From: CAVVFX01 sp963747535
Lineage (GTDB): Bacteria > Acidobacteriota > Terriglobia > Bryobacterales > Bryobacteraceae
Assembly (NCBI GenBank): GCA_963747535.1
Contig: CAVVFX010000009.1
Location: 69,649-133,648 of the forward strand
Reading direction: 5' to 3'
DNA length: 64,000 nucleotides
Below are positions 18,088-27,407 of this stretch, piece after piece. Positions within the stretch are counted from its first letter, which is position 1, and every line of letters begins with the position of its first letter. A program made the position numbers and the translations under genes. The notes under the pieces are model-generated. The model saw only the letters and a program-made list of their open reading frames with translations, was not told the DNA's origin and ran no database searches.

Positions 18088-18900
18088 TTGCAGAAGCGCC
18101 TGCCCGGAACTTACTTTCTCCGCAATCTCGTCGGCCGTCGAGCCCTTCTTTTTCAATTAGTTAAGCGGGATTTCCAGCAGCGCTACGTAGGTTCCGCAGC
18201 AGGCTGGATCTGGGGAGTTATACATCCTTTGGTATTACTTGCCAGTTACTGGTTTATATTTGGTTACATCCTCAAGATCGTACCCAACAAGGACTTAGCG
18301 CATGGAAATTACGCGCTATTTCTGTTTGCGGGGATGCTTCCCTGGCTGTTGTTCAGCGAGACCTTGTCGCGCTCAACTTCTTCCATGCTGGATCAGGCTA
18401 ACCTCATCACCAAGACGGTTTTCCCGGCCGAAATCGTGCCGATCTCCATCTTCCTCTCGGCGATGGTGAGCCATTTACTGGCAGTGATGATGCTCTTCGT
18501 GGCCGTCGCCATGATCCTACATCAGGTAACTTTCTGGCTTTTACTGCTACCGCTTTTTTCCGCGCTTCTGGGCCTGCTGGCCGTCGGGCTCTCGTGGATC
18601 TCCTCGAGCCTTCAGGTTTATCTACGCGACACAATTCAAGTGGTTACAGTGATTCTGATCTTCTGGCAGTGGACTACTCCGATTTTCATCGAAGAAAGCA
18701 AATTCCCGCAAAGGGCGCACCTGGTGGTGGTGCTCAATCCGATCACCTACGTGGTTCGCTGTTACCGCAATGTGCTGCTTTCCGCACGTCCGCCGGCTCT
18801 CGATGATCTGGCGGTTCTCTGTGGGATCTCGATGTGCGTGTTCGTCCTCGGCGGACTGTTCTTCCGCCATATGAAGCGCGGCTTCGCCGACGTCCTGTAG
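18088..18900 (+). CDS. ABC-2 type polysaccharide export permease (Wzm/TagG-like)
   Basis: A 270-residue protein with six predicted membrane helices. The N-terminus LLFQLVKRDFQQRYVGSAAGWIWGVIHPL is the amphipathic ABC2_membrane signature of polysaccharide/polyol-phosphate exporters, and the C-terminal LNPITYVVRCYRNVLLSARPP block is equally typical. It would translocate lipid-linked O-antigen or capsule across the inner membrane with a Wzt-like ATPase, but no ATPase gene follows in the window; the next gene is a nucleotide-sugar epimerase, consistent with surface glycan assembly. The start is TTG at 18088 with no obvious ribosome site, so the N-terminus is uncertain by a few codons. Confidence 0.87.
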   Translation: MQKRLPGTYFLRNLVGRRALLFQLVKRDFQQRYVGSAAGWIWGVIHPLVLLASYWFIFGYILKIVPNKDLAHGNYALFLFAGMLPWLLFSETLSRSTSSMLDQANLITKTVFPAEIVPISIFLSAMVSHLLAVMMLFVAVAMILHQVTFWLLLLPLFSALLGLLAVGLSWISSSLQVYLRDTIQVVTVILIFWQWTTPIFIEESKFPQRAHLVVVLNPITYVVRCYRNVLLSARPPALDDLAVLCGISMCVFVLGGLFFRHMKRGFADVL

Positions 18901-18919
18901 CGCAGATTTAAGGGAGCCG

Positions 18920-19058
18920 GCGGACCACAAAAGACGATGGTCTGCCGTACGGCAGGACTTAGTGCGAAGTTGCAGGATCTCGCGGCTCGGAAGTCGTTGC
19001 TGAGCCGCGCGCGCAAAACAAGCGGTTCCGTACGGCAATCTTTGCAAGTAGGTATTTG
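18920..19058. repeat. R hairpin followed by a family B fragment
   Basis: At 18920-18946, 20 bases after the permease stop, is a GCAGACCA-type hairpin in the reverse orientation (GCGGACCA-like arm, then TGGTCTGCC). It is followed at 18958-19058 by a family B element fragment that shares GCGGCTCGGAAGTC, TTGCTGAGCCGCGCGC and CAAGTAGGTATT with 14952-15200. Confidence 0.6.
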
Positions 19059-19154
19059 GCCGGCCCCTTATTCGTGTTCATTTGTGTTCATTCGTGGCCA
19101 AATGTTTTTGAGATTTTCCCCTGGCGGCGCACACCATCTCTTCGGCAGGCACAC

Positions 19155-20147
19155 TTGAAACGCATTCTGGTCAATGGCGCTGGTGGCTTCATCGGCGGTC
19201 ATCTGGTAAAGCGGCTGAAAGCCGATGGGAATTGGGTCCGCGCGGTCGACATCAAGCAGCACGAATTCTCCTCGTCGCCGGCTGACGAGTTCATTCACGC
19301 CGACCTGCGAGACCCTGACGTGGTGAAAGCCGCGGTTGACGGGATCGACGAGGTTTATCAGCTTGCCGCCGACATGGGTGGGGCGGGCTACATCTTCACC
19401 GGCGAGCACGATGCCTGCGTGATGCACAATTCCGCCACGATCAATCTCAACACGCTGGAATTCGGCACGCGGGCGGGCGTCAGGAAGTTCTTCTACTCAT
19501 CGTCGGCCTGCATTTATCCGGAATACAACCAGCTCGATCCCGATAATCCCAGGTGCTCAGAAGAGTCGGCCTATCCGGCTGCGCCAGACAGCGAATATGG
19601 CTGGGAGAAGCTGTTCAGCGAGCGTTTGTATTTCTCCTACATGCGAAACTGCGGCGTCCAGGTGAGGGTGGCGCGCTTTCACAACATTTTCGGAGTCGAG
19701 GGGACGTGGCGAGGGGGACGGGAGAAGTCGCCGGCTGCCCTATGCCGTAAGGTCGCGGAAACGCCGCCGGGTGGCGAAATCGAAATCTGGGGTGACGGCA
19801 GGCAGACGCGTTCCTTCCTCTACATAGATGAGTGCGTGGAAGCCATCCGGCGGCTGATGGAATCGGATTTTAGCGGACCGGTGAATGTAGGGTCGGAGGA
19901 GATGGTGACGATCAATCGCCTGGCCGGCATCATCATGGAGATCGCAGGAAAGAAACTGAACATTCGGCATATCGACGGTCCACTCGGCGTCCGCGGCCGC
20001 AATTCCGACAATCGCCTCATCCGCGAAAAACTGGCATGGGAACCTAGTCGTTCACTGCGTGAAGGCCTGGCGAAGACTTACACTTGGATCTCTCAACAGT
20101 TGGAGATGGCGGAAGCGGAAGAGGAGGCTCCGGCAGCGGCGGCTTAG
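19155..20147 (+). CDS. Nucleotide-sugar epimerase, GDP-mannose 3,5-epimerase-like
   Basis: A 330-residue extended short-chain dehydrogenase. The NAD-binding motif is VNGAGGFIGGHL at the N-terminus, and the catalytic set is SSSACIYPEY with the Ser and YGWEK with Tyr and Lys. The AADMGGAGYIFT, HNIFG(V)EGTWRGGREKSPAA and SDNRLIREKLAWEPS blocks are those of GDP-D-mannose 3',5'-epimerases. Final substrate is inferred. The reading frame opens about 33 codons earlier, but that part is non-coding in character, so TTG at 19155 is taken as the start. The C-terminal tail is Ala/Glu-rich (EAEEEAPAAAA). With the ABC permease upstream it suggests a surface polysaccharide locus. Confidence 0.87.
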   Translation: MKRILVNGAGGFIGGHLVKRLKADGNWVRAVDIKQHEFSSSPADEFIHADLRDPDVVKAAVDGIDEVYQLAADMGGAGYIFTGEHDACVMHNSATINLNTLEFGTRAGVRKFFYSSSACIYPEYNQLDPDNPRCSEESAYPAAPDSEYGWEKLFSERLYFSYMRNCGVQVRVARFHNIFGVEGTWRGGREKSPAALCRKVAETPPGGEIEIWGDGRQTRSFLYIDECVEAIRRLMESDFSGPVNVGSEEMVTINRLAGIIMEIAGKKLNIRHIDGPLGVRGRNSDNRLIREKLAWEPSRSLREGLAKTYTWISQQLEMAEAEEEAPAAAA

Positions 20148-20180
20148 CGGTGCCGCGGCCGTGCCCCCAGAACTCCGTGG

Positions 20181-20275
20181 CGCAGACCATCGTTTTTTGT
20201 GGTCTGCGGGCTGCGGCGCAGCCTTTGCCAGCCGCCGCCGGCCGACAGACGACAAAAAACAATCGTCAGTCGCAC
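20181..20275. repeat. REPIN-like inverted pair of R hairpins
   Basis: A GCAGACCA hairpin in forward orientation at 20181-20208 (arms CGCAGACCA and TGGTCTGCG around a T-rich loop) is followed at about 20248-20275 by a degraded copy in reverse orientation. Two inverted copies separated by about 40 bases is the layout of REPIN doublets. It lies between the convergent epimerase and dehydrogenase genes, where a transcription stop would be useful, but there is no U-tract after the stem. Confidence 0.6.
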
Positions 20276-20295
20276 CGAGCCGCATGAAGTCCAGG

Positions 20296-21384
20296 CTACG
20301 TTGCAATTCGAATTATGTTCTTGATACCGCCGGCGCGTCCCATCACGGGGTCGAGGAACTGCTCCATGGGGAATCGCGCGGTAATCATGGCTTCGAGACC
20401 TCCAGGCCATCGCGCGTGAAAAATTCCCAGGTCGCGAATCGCATCCGCGAAAGCCTGACGGCCGGAATTCACGATGCCGAGAATCGCCTGGTTCTTGAGC
20501 ACGAGATTAGCAATGACCGACGCGGTGTTGAAAGGCTGCAGCGATTCCGCGCGCGGCACGCCGGTGAAGACGAACACGCCATTGGGCGCGAGCCTCTCCA
20601 GAACGTCAAAAGCCAGTTGCGCAGCGCCCAGGGCTTCGTAGACCAGATCGATATGGGCGAGGTGTTCGGCCATCTCGTCCACCGGAACTTCTCGTGAGGA
20701 AATGTAAGTCGCGCCGATGAGCTGCGCAATCGTGGCACTGGGATTGGGCGCAGGCAACAGCGAATAGATGTACGTCTGATATCCCTCCTGGATCAGCTTC
20801 ATCGCACCGAGCAACCCGACGGCGCCGGCGCCCAGCACCAGCGCCCGCGGTGCTGAAGCTTTCCAAGGCAATCGCGACTGGATGCGAACGGCTTCATGGA
20901 CCGCTTTCTCCGCGATGGTGAGCGGTTCCACTAGGACGCCGATCGCGCGCAGGCTCTGCGGAACGACATGCAGCCAGGCGCGATCCTCGACCACATAATC
21001 CGCCATGAAACCATCGAGACTTTTGATGCCATGCTCGCGATGCTTGCCGGTCGAGCAGAAGTCCTGGTGGTCCGTGCGGCACGCCTGGCAAGCCGCGTCC
21101 GCGCAAGGAAGGCGCACGGAACCGACCACCAGGTCCCCTGGCCGGAGATCCTTCACGCCGGGGCCAACTTCACAGATCTCGCCGAGCGATTCATGCCCCA
21201 GAATGAAATGATCCGAACCCGGCGGCGCCGTCCCGAACACGAATGCGCAGAGCTCTTTGTCGGTCCCACACACTCCCACTTCGAGCATACGGATCCTGAC
21301 TTCGCCAGCGGCTGCGATGCGCGGCTCCGGCCGCTCGATCAGCTTCACTTCGCGTTGTCGGGGATAAACGGCGACGGCTCTCAT
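20296..21384 (-). CDS. Zinc-dependent MDR dehydrogenase, glucose 1-dehydrogenase-like
   Basis: A 362-residue medium-chain dehydrogenase. The catalytic zinc motifs are VGVCGTDKEL and ILGHESLGEICEVG; the structural zinc lobe is CADAACQACRTDHQDFC; the nucleotide-binding motif is VLGAGAVGLLGA. The arrangement and C-terminal region (NQAILGIVNSGRQAFADAIRDL) correspond to archaeal/acidobacterial glucose dehydrogenases that oxidise aldoses with NAD(P). The exact sugar is not determinable. Start codons of this gene and the divergent TIM-barrel gene lie only 18 bases apart. Confidence 0.87.
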   Translation of the reverse strand: MRAVAVYPRQREVKLIERPEPRIAAAGEVRIRMLEVGVCGTDKELCAFVFGTAPPGSDHFILGHESLGEICEVGPGVKDLRPGDLVVGSVRLPCADAACQACRTDHQDFCSTGKHREHGIKSLDGFMADYVVEDRAWLHVVPQSLRAIGVLVEPLTIAEKAVHEAVRIQSRLPWKASAPRALVLGAGAVGLLGAMKLIQEGYQTYIYSLLPAPNPSATIAQLIGATYISSREVPVDEMAEHLAHIDLVYEALGAAQLAFDVLERLAPNGVFVFTGVPRAESLQPFNTASVIANLVLKNQAILGIVNSGRQAFADAIRDLGIFHARWPGGLEAMITARFPMEQFLDPVMGRAGGIKNIIRIAT

Positions 21385-21402
21385 GATATGACATTAAGCA
21401 TT

Positions 21403-22296
21403 ATGCTTCGAATCCAGTCCTCACGACGGCAACTCCTGCTGGGCGCACTCTCGACGGGCGCGTTGTGGCGCAGTTCCGCCCAGACAGGGGGGTCGACCAG
21501 CGGCCACGTTCGCTTCGGTGTTCGGACGCCGTTCCCGAATCTGCCACTGCGCGAAAGAGCCAGGATGCTCAAGCGCCTGGGATATGACGGCATCGAGCTC
21601 GGTAACGAATGGACGAATCAGCCCGCCATCGAGATCCAGGCCCAACTCGAAGGGACAGGTGTCGCCGTTAGCGCGCTGGTCGGCTCCATCGAACTCCTCA
21701 ATACGGATGCGAGGAAACGGCAGGCCGGCGTGGATCTGGATCGCCGCCAACTCGAAAAAGCCAAGGTGTTGGGTGCGGATTGCGTGATCGAGGTTCCCAT
21801 TTTCGGGGAAAACAAGTTCCCCGACCTGTCGCCCGCTATGACCGCAGTCGAGGCGGAAGAGCAGGTCCTGGTCGCAGAGCTGAAGAAACTCGCGGGCGAC
21901 GTCAAGAGGACGGGCATTACGCTGCTGCTCGAGCCCTGCAACAACAAAGAGACGCATTTTCTCAACAAGCAGGAGCACGGCGCGCAACTGATCCGGCGGG
22001 TGGACGCCCCCGGGTTCAAGTTGTTGAGCGATTTTTACCATATGCAAATCGAAGAGAAGGATATCGGCGAGACGCTCACGCGGGTAGGGAATCTGACCGG
22101 CTACGTGCATCTGGCGGACGGCGAGAAACGTCTGGAGCCTGGCTCGCTGCCATTCGATTACCGTCCCGGATTCAGCGCGTTGAAGAAGTGGGGTTACTCC
22201 GGATGGCTGACCGTGGAAAGCAGGGCGTCCGACAATCCTGAAGCGGCGCTCGGCCGCGCGCTTAAATATTTGAAGCAGCAGTGGGCGGATGCGTAA
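21403..22296 (+). CDS. Tat-exported sugar phosphate isomerase/epimerase-like TIM barrel
   Basis: A protein of about 297 residues. The N-terminus SSRRQLLLGALSTGALWRSSA is a twin-arginine signal. The mature part is an AP-endonuclease-2/xylose-isomerase-like barrel: GYDGIELGNEW, LLLEPCNN with a metal-binding Glu, LLSDFYHMQIEE with Asp/His, YVHLADGEK with His, and WLTVES with the last Glu. The pattern is closest to hydroxypyruvate isomerase-like enzymes, with a full metal site (E-D/H-H-E). Exported isomerases of this kind are common in Solibacter-type genomes. An ATG at 21388 is an alternative start but would leave only three bases from the divergent gene. Confidence 0.85.
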   Translation: MLRIQSSRRQLLLGALSTGALWRSSAQTGGSTSGHVRFGVRTPFPNLPLRERARMLKRLGYDGIELGNEWTNQPAIEIQAQLEGTGVAVSALVGSIELLNTDARKRQAGVDLDRRQLEKAKVLGADCVIEVPIFGENKFPDLSPAMTAVEAEEQVLVAELKKLAGDVKRTGITLLLEPCNNKETHFLNKQEHGAQLIRRVDAPGFKLLSDFYHMQIEEKDIGETLTRVGNLTGYVHLADGEKRLEPGSLPFDYRPGFSALKKWGYSGWLTVESRASDNPEAALGRALKYLKQQWADA

Positions 22297-22937
22297 CACC
22301 GGCTATCGGGTCGCTTATGGGCGAGGCGCCCGCCCATAAGCGCTAAGATAATATGTCTTTGCCAATCGTGGGGCAGCCAATCCTGGCTGCAGCCGCCTTT
22401 CAGCCGCACGAGCACGCCGCGACGGCGCGCTCCAAAGGGGTCTGAAACTGCCAGCGATCGGCCCCCGTAGGGCAGACCATCGTTTTTTGTCGTCGGGGTA
22501 CCCTCTGGGTCGCTGCGGAGCCTCCGAACGGCGCAGTTCCTGGAGAGGCGGCCCTTGAGTTTGCACACTTTCGCCGCCATGCCGCCAATCAGGACTCCGT
22601 GGCGCAGACCATCGTTTTTTGTGGTCTGCGGGTTGCGCAGCAACCTTAGCCGCCTTTCAAGCGGCCTTAGCGCTCGACCAAACAGTCCCCACAGTCTCCA
22701 AGCAAGAAGCGTTGCGTCCACGTATGCTAGCATTTCATAGCATGGCGATTCGAACACCGCCGACGCGATACGTCTCCTTATGATGGAAGAATTCCGCGAT
22801 AAGAATATCCATCCACCCCAGGCAGTTACGACTTACTTCTGGTAACCGTGTCCCGTCATCCCACCCGGTCCCGCTCCGCCCGCAATCGTCCTGACAGCAA
22901 GACTCGCATCGAGTCTCCGCCGCGAGCCCGGCTGAGA
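22297..22937. other. Gene-free region with two R hairpins
   Basis: The stretch contains a half copy of the GCAGACCA hairpin at 22471-22494 and a complete copy at 22603-22630, the latter followed by GGTTGCGCAGCAACC. No plausible gene is seen; the open frames are short and low in coding signal. The last part may carry the promoter for the membrane protein at 22938. Confidence 0.55.
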
Positions 22938-24491
22938 ATGCCTCCCCGGTCGGATCTCGCCATCTGGCTGGGTCTGGTGCTGGCGATTCTGGTGGTGTAC
23001 GCCCAGACCCGGCAGTTCGCATTCATCAATTACGACGACCCGGACTACGTGGCAGACAACGCTCACGTGCAGGCCGGCTTGACCCTGGCAACCATCAAGT
23101 GGGCCTTTACCGCGATCGTGTCGGCCAACTGGATGCCCGTTACGCTGCTTTCGCACGCCCTGGACTGTCAACTCTTCGGCATGGACAGCGGTGCGCACCA
23201 TCTGGTGAACGTGCTGTTCCATGCAATGGCAGCTATACTGTTGTTCGTCTGCCTGCGCAGAGCCTCCGCCGCCTATTGGCCCAGTGCGTTCGTCGCCTTC
23301 ATCTTCGCGGTGCATCCGCTGCACGTGGAGTCGGTCGCCTGGATCGCGGAACGGAAGGACGTGCTCTTCGCCTTTTTCTGGTTTGTCGCGCTCTATGCCT
23401 ATATCCGCTACACGGAACGGGAGAGCCTTCGCGGTTACCTGCTGGTGACCCTACCCTTCTGTCTGGGCCTGATGTCCAAGCCCATGATGGTGACCTTTCC
23501 CTTTGCTCTTCTGCTGTTCGACGGCTGGCCCCTTCGCCGGGCCAGGTTTCCGAAGACCGTGATCGAGAAACTTCCCTGGATCGCACTTTCCGCCGCGGCG
23601 TCCGTGGTGACCTACCTCGCGCAACGTGGCGCTGTCCAGGAAGCTATTCCGCTGACGTTCCGTATTCGCAGCGCGGCGTTTTCCTACATCGCGTATATCG
23701 GCCAAATGTTCTGGCCGGCCGGACTCGACTTCTTCTACCCGTATCACAATGTGACGGCATGGGAGGCGGTCGGCGCGGGCGCCGTGATTGTGGGCGTTGC
23801 CGCGCTGGCGTTCGCGGTACGGCGAAATCACCCCTATCTGCTGATCGGCTGGCTCTGGTATCTCGGCACGCTGTTTCCGGTCATCGGAATCGTGCAGGTC
23901 GGTGGACAGGCCATGGCTGACCGGTACACTTACATTCCCGCCATCGGAATATGCATGATCTTGGCGTGGAGCGCCGCGGACCTGGTCGCCGGCCAGCCCC
24001 GGCTGAAACCGGCGATTGCCACGCTGGCCGTCCTATCTTGTGGTGTGTCGATGGCCCTCGCACGGCAGCAGGCTGGCTACTGGAGGAATAGTGAGACGCT
24101 CTTCCGGCACGCGATCGCTGTGAATCAGCGAAATTATGTGGCCCGGCTGAACCTGGGTGTTTACCTCGGGCAGAACGGCCGCGGTCCGGAAGCGATTCCG
24201 CTCTTCGAAGAGGTCTTGCGGCAGATTCCGGGCGACGCCAACGTACACAACAGTTTGGGAATTCTTTTGGCCGCTCAGCCTGGCCGGTTGCAGGAGGCCA
24301 TTTCACATTTCGAAACGGCCGTGCGTCTTCATCCGGATTATTTTGAAGCCCGGTATAATCTGGCAACCGCGCTGTCCCAGGTTCCCGGCAGAGAGGCGGA
24401 GGCGATAGCGCAGTATGAGGCCGCGCAACGGCTGGACCCCCGGCCGGAGATAGGGCAGAAAATCGAGCAGCTGAAGAAACGTCGTCCGTGA
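22938..24491 (+). CDS. TMTC-like multi-pass membrane protein with C-terminal TPR repeats
   Basis: A 517-residue protein. Residues about 1-390 form some ten membrane helices with the GT-C/TMTC-type features QFAFINYDDPDYV, NANWMPVTLLSHALDCQLF, HHLVNVLFHAMAAIL and FAVHPLHVESVAWIAERKD; the first luminal Asp pair (DDPDY) is where GT-C enzymes hold catalytic acids. Residues about 400-510 are three TPR units (NYVARLNLGVYLGQNG, ANVHNSLGILLAAQPG, FEARYNLATALSQ). Family members are proposed protein O-mannosyl or related glycosyltransferases; bacterial ones are unproven. A GTG at 22848 would add a charged 30-residue lead; ATG at 22938 is preferred. Confidence 0.83.
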   Translation: MPPRSDLAIWLGLVLAILVVYAQTRQFAFINYDDPDYVADNAHVQAGLTLATIKWAFTAIVSANWMPVTLLSHALDCQLFGMDSGAHHLVNVLFHAMAAILLFVCLRRASAAYWPSAFVAFIFAVHPLHVESVAWIAERKDVLFAFFWFVALYAYIRYTERESLRGYLLVTLPFCLGLMSKPMMVTFPFALLLFDGWPLRRARFPKTVIEKLPWIALSAAASVVTYLAQRGAVQEAIPLTFRIRSAAFSYIAYIGQMFWPAGLDFFYPYHNVTAWEAVGAGAVIVGVAALAFAVRRNHPYLLIGWLWYLGTLFPVIGIVQVGGQAMADRYTYIPAIGICMILAWSAADLVAGQPRLKPAIATLAVLSCGVSMALARQQAGYWRNSETLFRHAIAVNQRNYVARLNLGVYLGQNGRGPEAIPLFEEVLRQIPGDANVHNSLGILLAAQPGRLQEAISHFETAVRLHPDYFEARYNLATALSQVPGREAEAIAQYEAAQRLDPRPEIGQKIEQLKKRRP

Positions 24492-24536
24492 TCCGTTTTC
24501 CGTCAACGGATCACGGACAACGAATAACGGACGACG
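24480..24536. terminator. Nested inverted repeats between two convergent genes (possible two-way terminator)
   Basis: Outer arms CGTCGTCCGT (24480-24489) and ACGGACGACG (24527-24536) are perfectly complementary, as are inner arms CGTGATCCGTT (24487-24497) and AACGGATCACG (24505-24515). The structure spans the stop codon of the TPR protein and ends two bases before the stop of the convergent serine hydrolase. No U-tract is present, so a terminator role is inferred from position and stem strength. Confidence 0.5.
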
Positions 24537-24538
24537 TC

Positions 24539-25909
24539 CTACTGCACTTTCGCCGCCACCGAATCGTCGCCGTTGACGTGAAGGATCAGCCTGGTAACCT
24601 TTCCTGAAGGATCGGCGATGAACGATACCTGTGCGTCGATGGTTTGAAAAAAGAACTCGTTGTCTTTCTCAGAGAAGAGTTCGAGAGCCTTGTCCGAAGT
24701 GTCCCGCACCCAGAGATGGCCATACTCCAGCGAGACCTGGATCGTGTAGGTAGGTCCGAAGCGATACACTCCCACATAACGCCCAAGGGTCGCCGGGTCG
24801 ACTTCACGCTCGACGCGTTGCTTGGGCGCGTTGAGTTTCTCGACCGGCCATTCGTGATCGATGGCGTGGAGCCCGATGGCATCATTGTCGAAGCGTGTGT
24901 TGGAAAGGACTACCGCGCCGACCCGCTTCACCGGATCGAACCCAATGAATGACCAATAGCCGCCAGTCACCCCGTTATGCCAAACGATCCGGACGCCATA
25001 GCGTTTCCACACGTGCCAGCCCATCATGATTTCCATATCCGGCGACTCGGCGGCGTGATGCACGGTGTACATGAGACGCATCGCGGGCGTGAGCGGAGTG
25101 GTGTTTAACTCCAGGGCGGCAGCGAGGAATTTGAGCAGATCATTGGCGGTGGAGCGAAGCGCGCCCGCGCCTGCCAGCACGTCGAAATCCCAGTTCCTGG
25201 CCGGAAGCAGGGAGCTATCGTAGCCGCTGGCCAGACGGCGCTTCTGGTCCTCGCTCAGAATGATGCTGGTGCTGGTCATGCCGAGCGGATCGAGGATGCG
25301 GAGGCGCAGTAACTCGTTGTAGCTCATGCCTGCCTTGCGCGCCAGCGCGTGAGCCAGCAGTCCCGCGCCCAGGTTGGAATACTCGTATTGGGAGCCTACG
25401 TCGCGGGGGAGCTTATAGGTGGAGAGGAAGGCATAAAGTTGGGGCGCGTCGAACCCGGCGAACGGATTATCCATATCAGCCGGTTTGAAGTTGGGCGGCA
25501 TACCAGGCAATCCGGAAACGTGCATCGCGAGGTCCAGCAGGGTAATTTGCTTTCCGTCGCGCTGCGGAAGGCTGACGCTGGCCGGGAGGAGTTGGGCCAC
25601 TGGCGTATCCAGCTTCACTTCGCCATGCACCACCATATCGGCCAGGATTACGGACGTGAAGACTTTGGTAATCGAGCCAATTTCAAACACTGTGTCGCCG
25701 TTGACCGGATCAGGCCGGTCCTTGGACATCGTGCCGTAGGGGGTGACCTCGCGGAGATTGGGGGTGATGGTGGCGACGACAATGCCGACAGCCTTTTTCC
25801 CCTCGTCAACGCGGTTGACGAGCAGATTCAGAAGATCGCTGGCCGCGCCATAGAGTAGCGATGCGAGCGCCGCGAATGCCACAAGTCGCGCATGGCGGAC
25901 GAATTTCAT
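24539..25909 (-). CDS. Exported beta-lactamase-like serine hydrolase with C-terminal DUF3471-type domain
   Basis: A 456-residue protein with a signal peptide (RHARLVAFAALASLLYGAA). The class C fold carries FEIGSITKVFTS (S-x-x-K), YEYSNLGAGLLAHAL (Y-S-N) and a WHNGVTGGYWSFIGF block as the third motif. The last about 90 residues (LGRYVGVYRFGPTYTIQVSLE...) are the beta-barrel DUF3471 domain that follows many such hydrolases. Likely an esterase or D-Ala peptidase acting in the periplasm. The reading frame extends far upstream to 26875, but the ATG at 25909 begins the signal peptide and upstream codons cross repeat DNA. Second protein of this superfamily in the window. Confidence 0.88.
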   Translation of the reverse strand: MKFVRHARLVAFAALASLLYGAASDLLNLLVNRVDEGKKAVGIVVATITPNLREVTPYGTMSKDRPDPVNGDTVFEIGSITKVFTSVILADMVVHGEVKLDTPVAQLLPASVSLPQRDGKQITLLDLAMHVSGLPGMPPNFKPADMDNPFAGFDAPQLYAFLSTYKLPRDVGSQYEYSNLGAGLLAHALARKAGMSYNELLRLRILDPLGMTSTSIILSEDQKRRLASGYDSSLLPARNWDFDVLAGAGALRSTANDLLKFLAAALELNTTPLTPAMRLMYTVHHAAESPDMEIMMGWHVWKRYGVRIVWHNGVTGGYWSFIGFDPVKRVGAVVLSNTRFDNDAIGLHAIDHEWPVEKLNAPKQRVEREVDPATLGRYVGVYRFGPTYTIQVSLEYGHLWVRDTSDKALELFSEKDNEFFFQTIDAQVSFIADPSGKVTRLILHVNGDDSVAAKVQ

Positions 25910-26287
25910 TTGAGTGTTCTTATTGTAATTGGTGGCGCCCATCCGTAGGGCAGACCATCGTCTTTTGTGGTCTGCCCGGTTGCGGAGCAACCGTCTCGGC
26001 TTTAGCCTTTTGTGGGGCGGACGCCCACGTCCGCAAGCGACCCCCTGGTCGCTTTTGTAGCTCCAGCGACAGGCTTTGGTATGCGAAGCTGCCTGGGTTG
26101 CGGCTGTTTCCGCGGCTTTGCCTCTCACCCGACCATTCGAGACCAAGAGAATCGAGCTTTCGCCATTACAAGTGCCCGCTGCTTCGCACGAAGTTGAACT
26201 CAAATGGCCAAAGTCCAGTGCCAGCGTAGCCGGCAGGCCACAAAAAAACGATGCCCTGCTGTACGGGCTATATTTGAAACAGACACT
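25910..26287. other. Divergent intergenic region with two inverted R hairpins
   Basis: It contains a complete GCAGACCA hairpin at 25949-25976 (forward, followed by GGTTGCGGAGCAACC) and a degraded copy in reverse orientation at 26232-26259, flanking about 250 bases without recognisable genes. The promoters of the serine hydrolase (minus) and of the DUF362 gene (plus) must be here. Confidence 0.55.
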
Positions 26288-27403
26288 ATGGAACGCCGAA
26301 CGTTTTTGACTCTCACCGCCGCTTCTGTCATTGCCGAGGCAAAGCAGGACCTTCCGAGGTACCGGACCGTCTCGCGATTTCAGACTGCGGCGATGCCCGG
26401 CATGCCGGGAAGGTACCCAGGCTCGGTAGTACGAGTCCGAGCGGAACAATCCATCGACACCGTGACCGGAAAGGTCAACGAACCGGTGGTGCGGGAGATG
26501 ATCGCGCAGGGTATGCGCGGTCTCACCGGTGCGCCGGATGCGCGCGATGCCTGGCGATCCTTCTTCGCGCCTGCCGACGTCGTCGGTATCAAGGTAAACT
26601 GCTCGGGCGCGCCGGGCGTCATGTCGAGCCCTGAGGTCGTCGCGGAGATTGTCCGCAATCTCATAGACGTAGGCGTTCCCGCCAACCAAATCTGGATCTA
26701 CGAACGTTTCCCCGACCAGATGGCCACGGTTCGCTACGACAAGTATGTTCCGGCGGGCGTCCACGTGGACGGCATAGAGAAATCGCGCGGGTCGATCAGC
26801 GGGTATGACCCGTCGACCTATGTCGAAGTCGACTTTTTCGGCGAGGACGACACCCGCTCCATGCTGGTGCGTCACGTTTCAGAGCGCTTCACCAAGATCA
26901 TCAACGTTCCGAATATGAAGGATCACGGGGCCTCGGGCGTCACCGGATGCCTCAAGAATATCGCGTACGGCAACTTTTCGAACGTGGCGCGGTCGCATCA
27001 GAATTCCAAGACCAATACGCTGTCGTTTATCGGCACGCTGGCATTGGTCGAGCCCCTACGTTCCAAAACCGTCCTGCAGATGATGGACGGTCTGCGCGGC
27101 GTCTGGCATGGCGGACCCTTTGTGCACGAACCGCGTTTCCGCTTCTATCCGAAACAGATGATGTTCGGCACCGACCCGGTGGCCATCGATCGACTGCTGC
27201 TCGACGTGATCGAGGAGAAGCGCAAAGAGGAGCACGCGATTTCGGTCTGGGACCGTTCGAGCGGGACGCTGCATCGCGGCTTCGAGCACGACCCTAACGC
27301 CAATAATTTCGTGCGCGAGCCCGGCCATATCGAGTTCGCGGGCGGATTAGGACTCGGGACGTACGATATCCACAAGATAAAAGAGAAGACGATTCAGGTT
27401 TGA
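26288..27403 (+). CDS. DUF362 domain protein with Tat-like signal
   Basis: A 371-residue protein. The start MERRTFLTLTAASVIAEA is a twin-arginine-like signal (R-R-x-F-L). The rest matches DUF362 proteins: FFAPADVVGIKVNCSG, VIAEIVRNLIDVGVP, the RYDKYVP segment, FTKIINVPNMKDHGASGVTGCLKNIAYG and a C-terminal MMFGTDPVAIDRLLLD. No 4Fe-4S cysteine pattern is visible, unlike ferredoxin-fused DUF362 proteins. Biochemical role unknown. Monocistronic; followed by CAGTTGTCAG-type repeats. Confidence 0.8.
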   Translation: MERRTFLTLTAASVIAEAKQDLPRYRTVSRFQTAAMPGMPGRYPGSVVRVRAEQSIDTVTGKVNEPVVREMIAQGMRGLTGAPDARDAWRSFFAPADVVGIKVNCSGAPGVMSSPEVVAEIVRNLIDVGVPANQIWIYERFPDQMATVRYDKYVPAGVHVDGIEKSRGSISGYDPSTYVEVDFFGEDDTRSMLVRHVSERFTKIINVPNMKDHGASGVTGCLKNIAYGNFSNVARSHQNSKTNTLSFIGTLALVEPLRSKTVLQMMDGLRGVWHGGPFVHEPRFRFYPKQMMFGTDPVAIDRLLLDVIEEKRKEEHAISVWDRSSGTLHRGFEHDPNANNFVREPGHIEFAGGLGLGTYDIHKIKEKTIQV

Positions 27404-27407
27404 AGTC

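Noticed and set aside
20181..20208. Interpreting the R hairpins as ordinary rho-independent terminators
   Set aside because: There is no U-tract downstream and many copies are upstream of genes or far from stops; sequence identity exceeds what a terminator needs.
25910..26875. In-frame extension of the serine hydrolase upstream of 25909
   Set aside because: It would run through repeat DNA and antisense to the DUF362 gene; the signal peptide begins at 25909.
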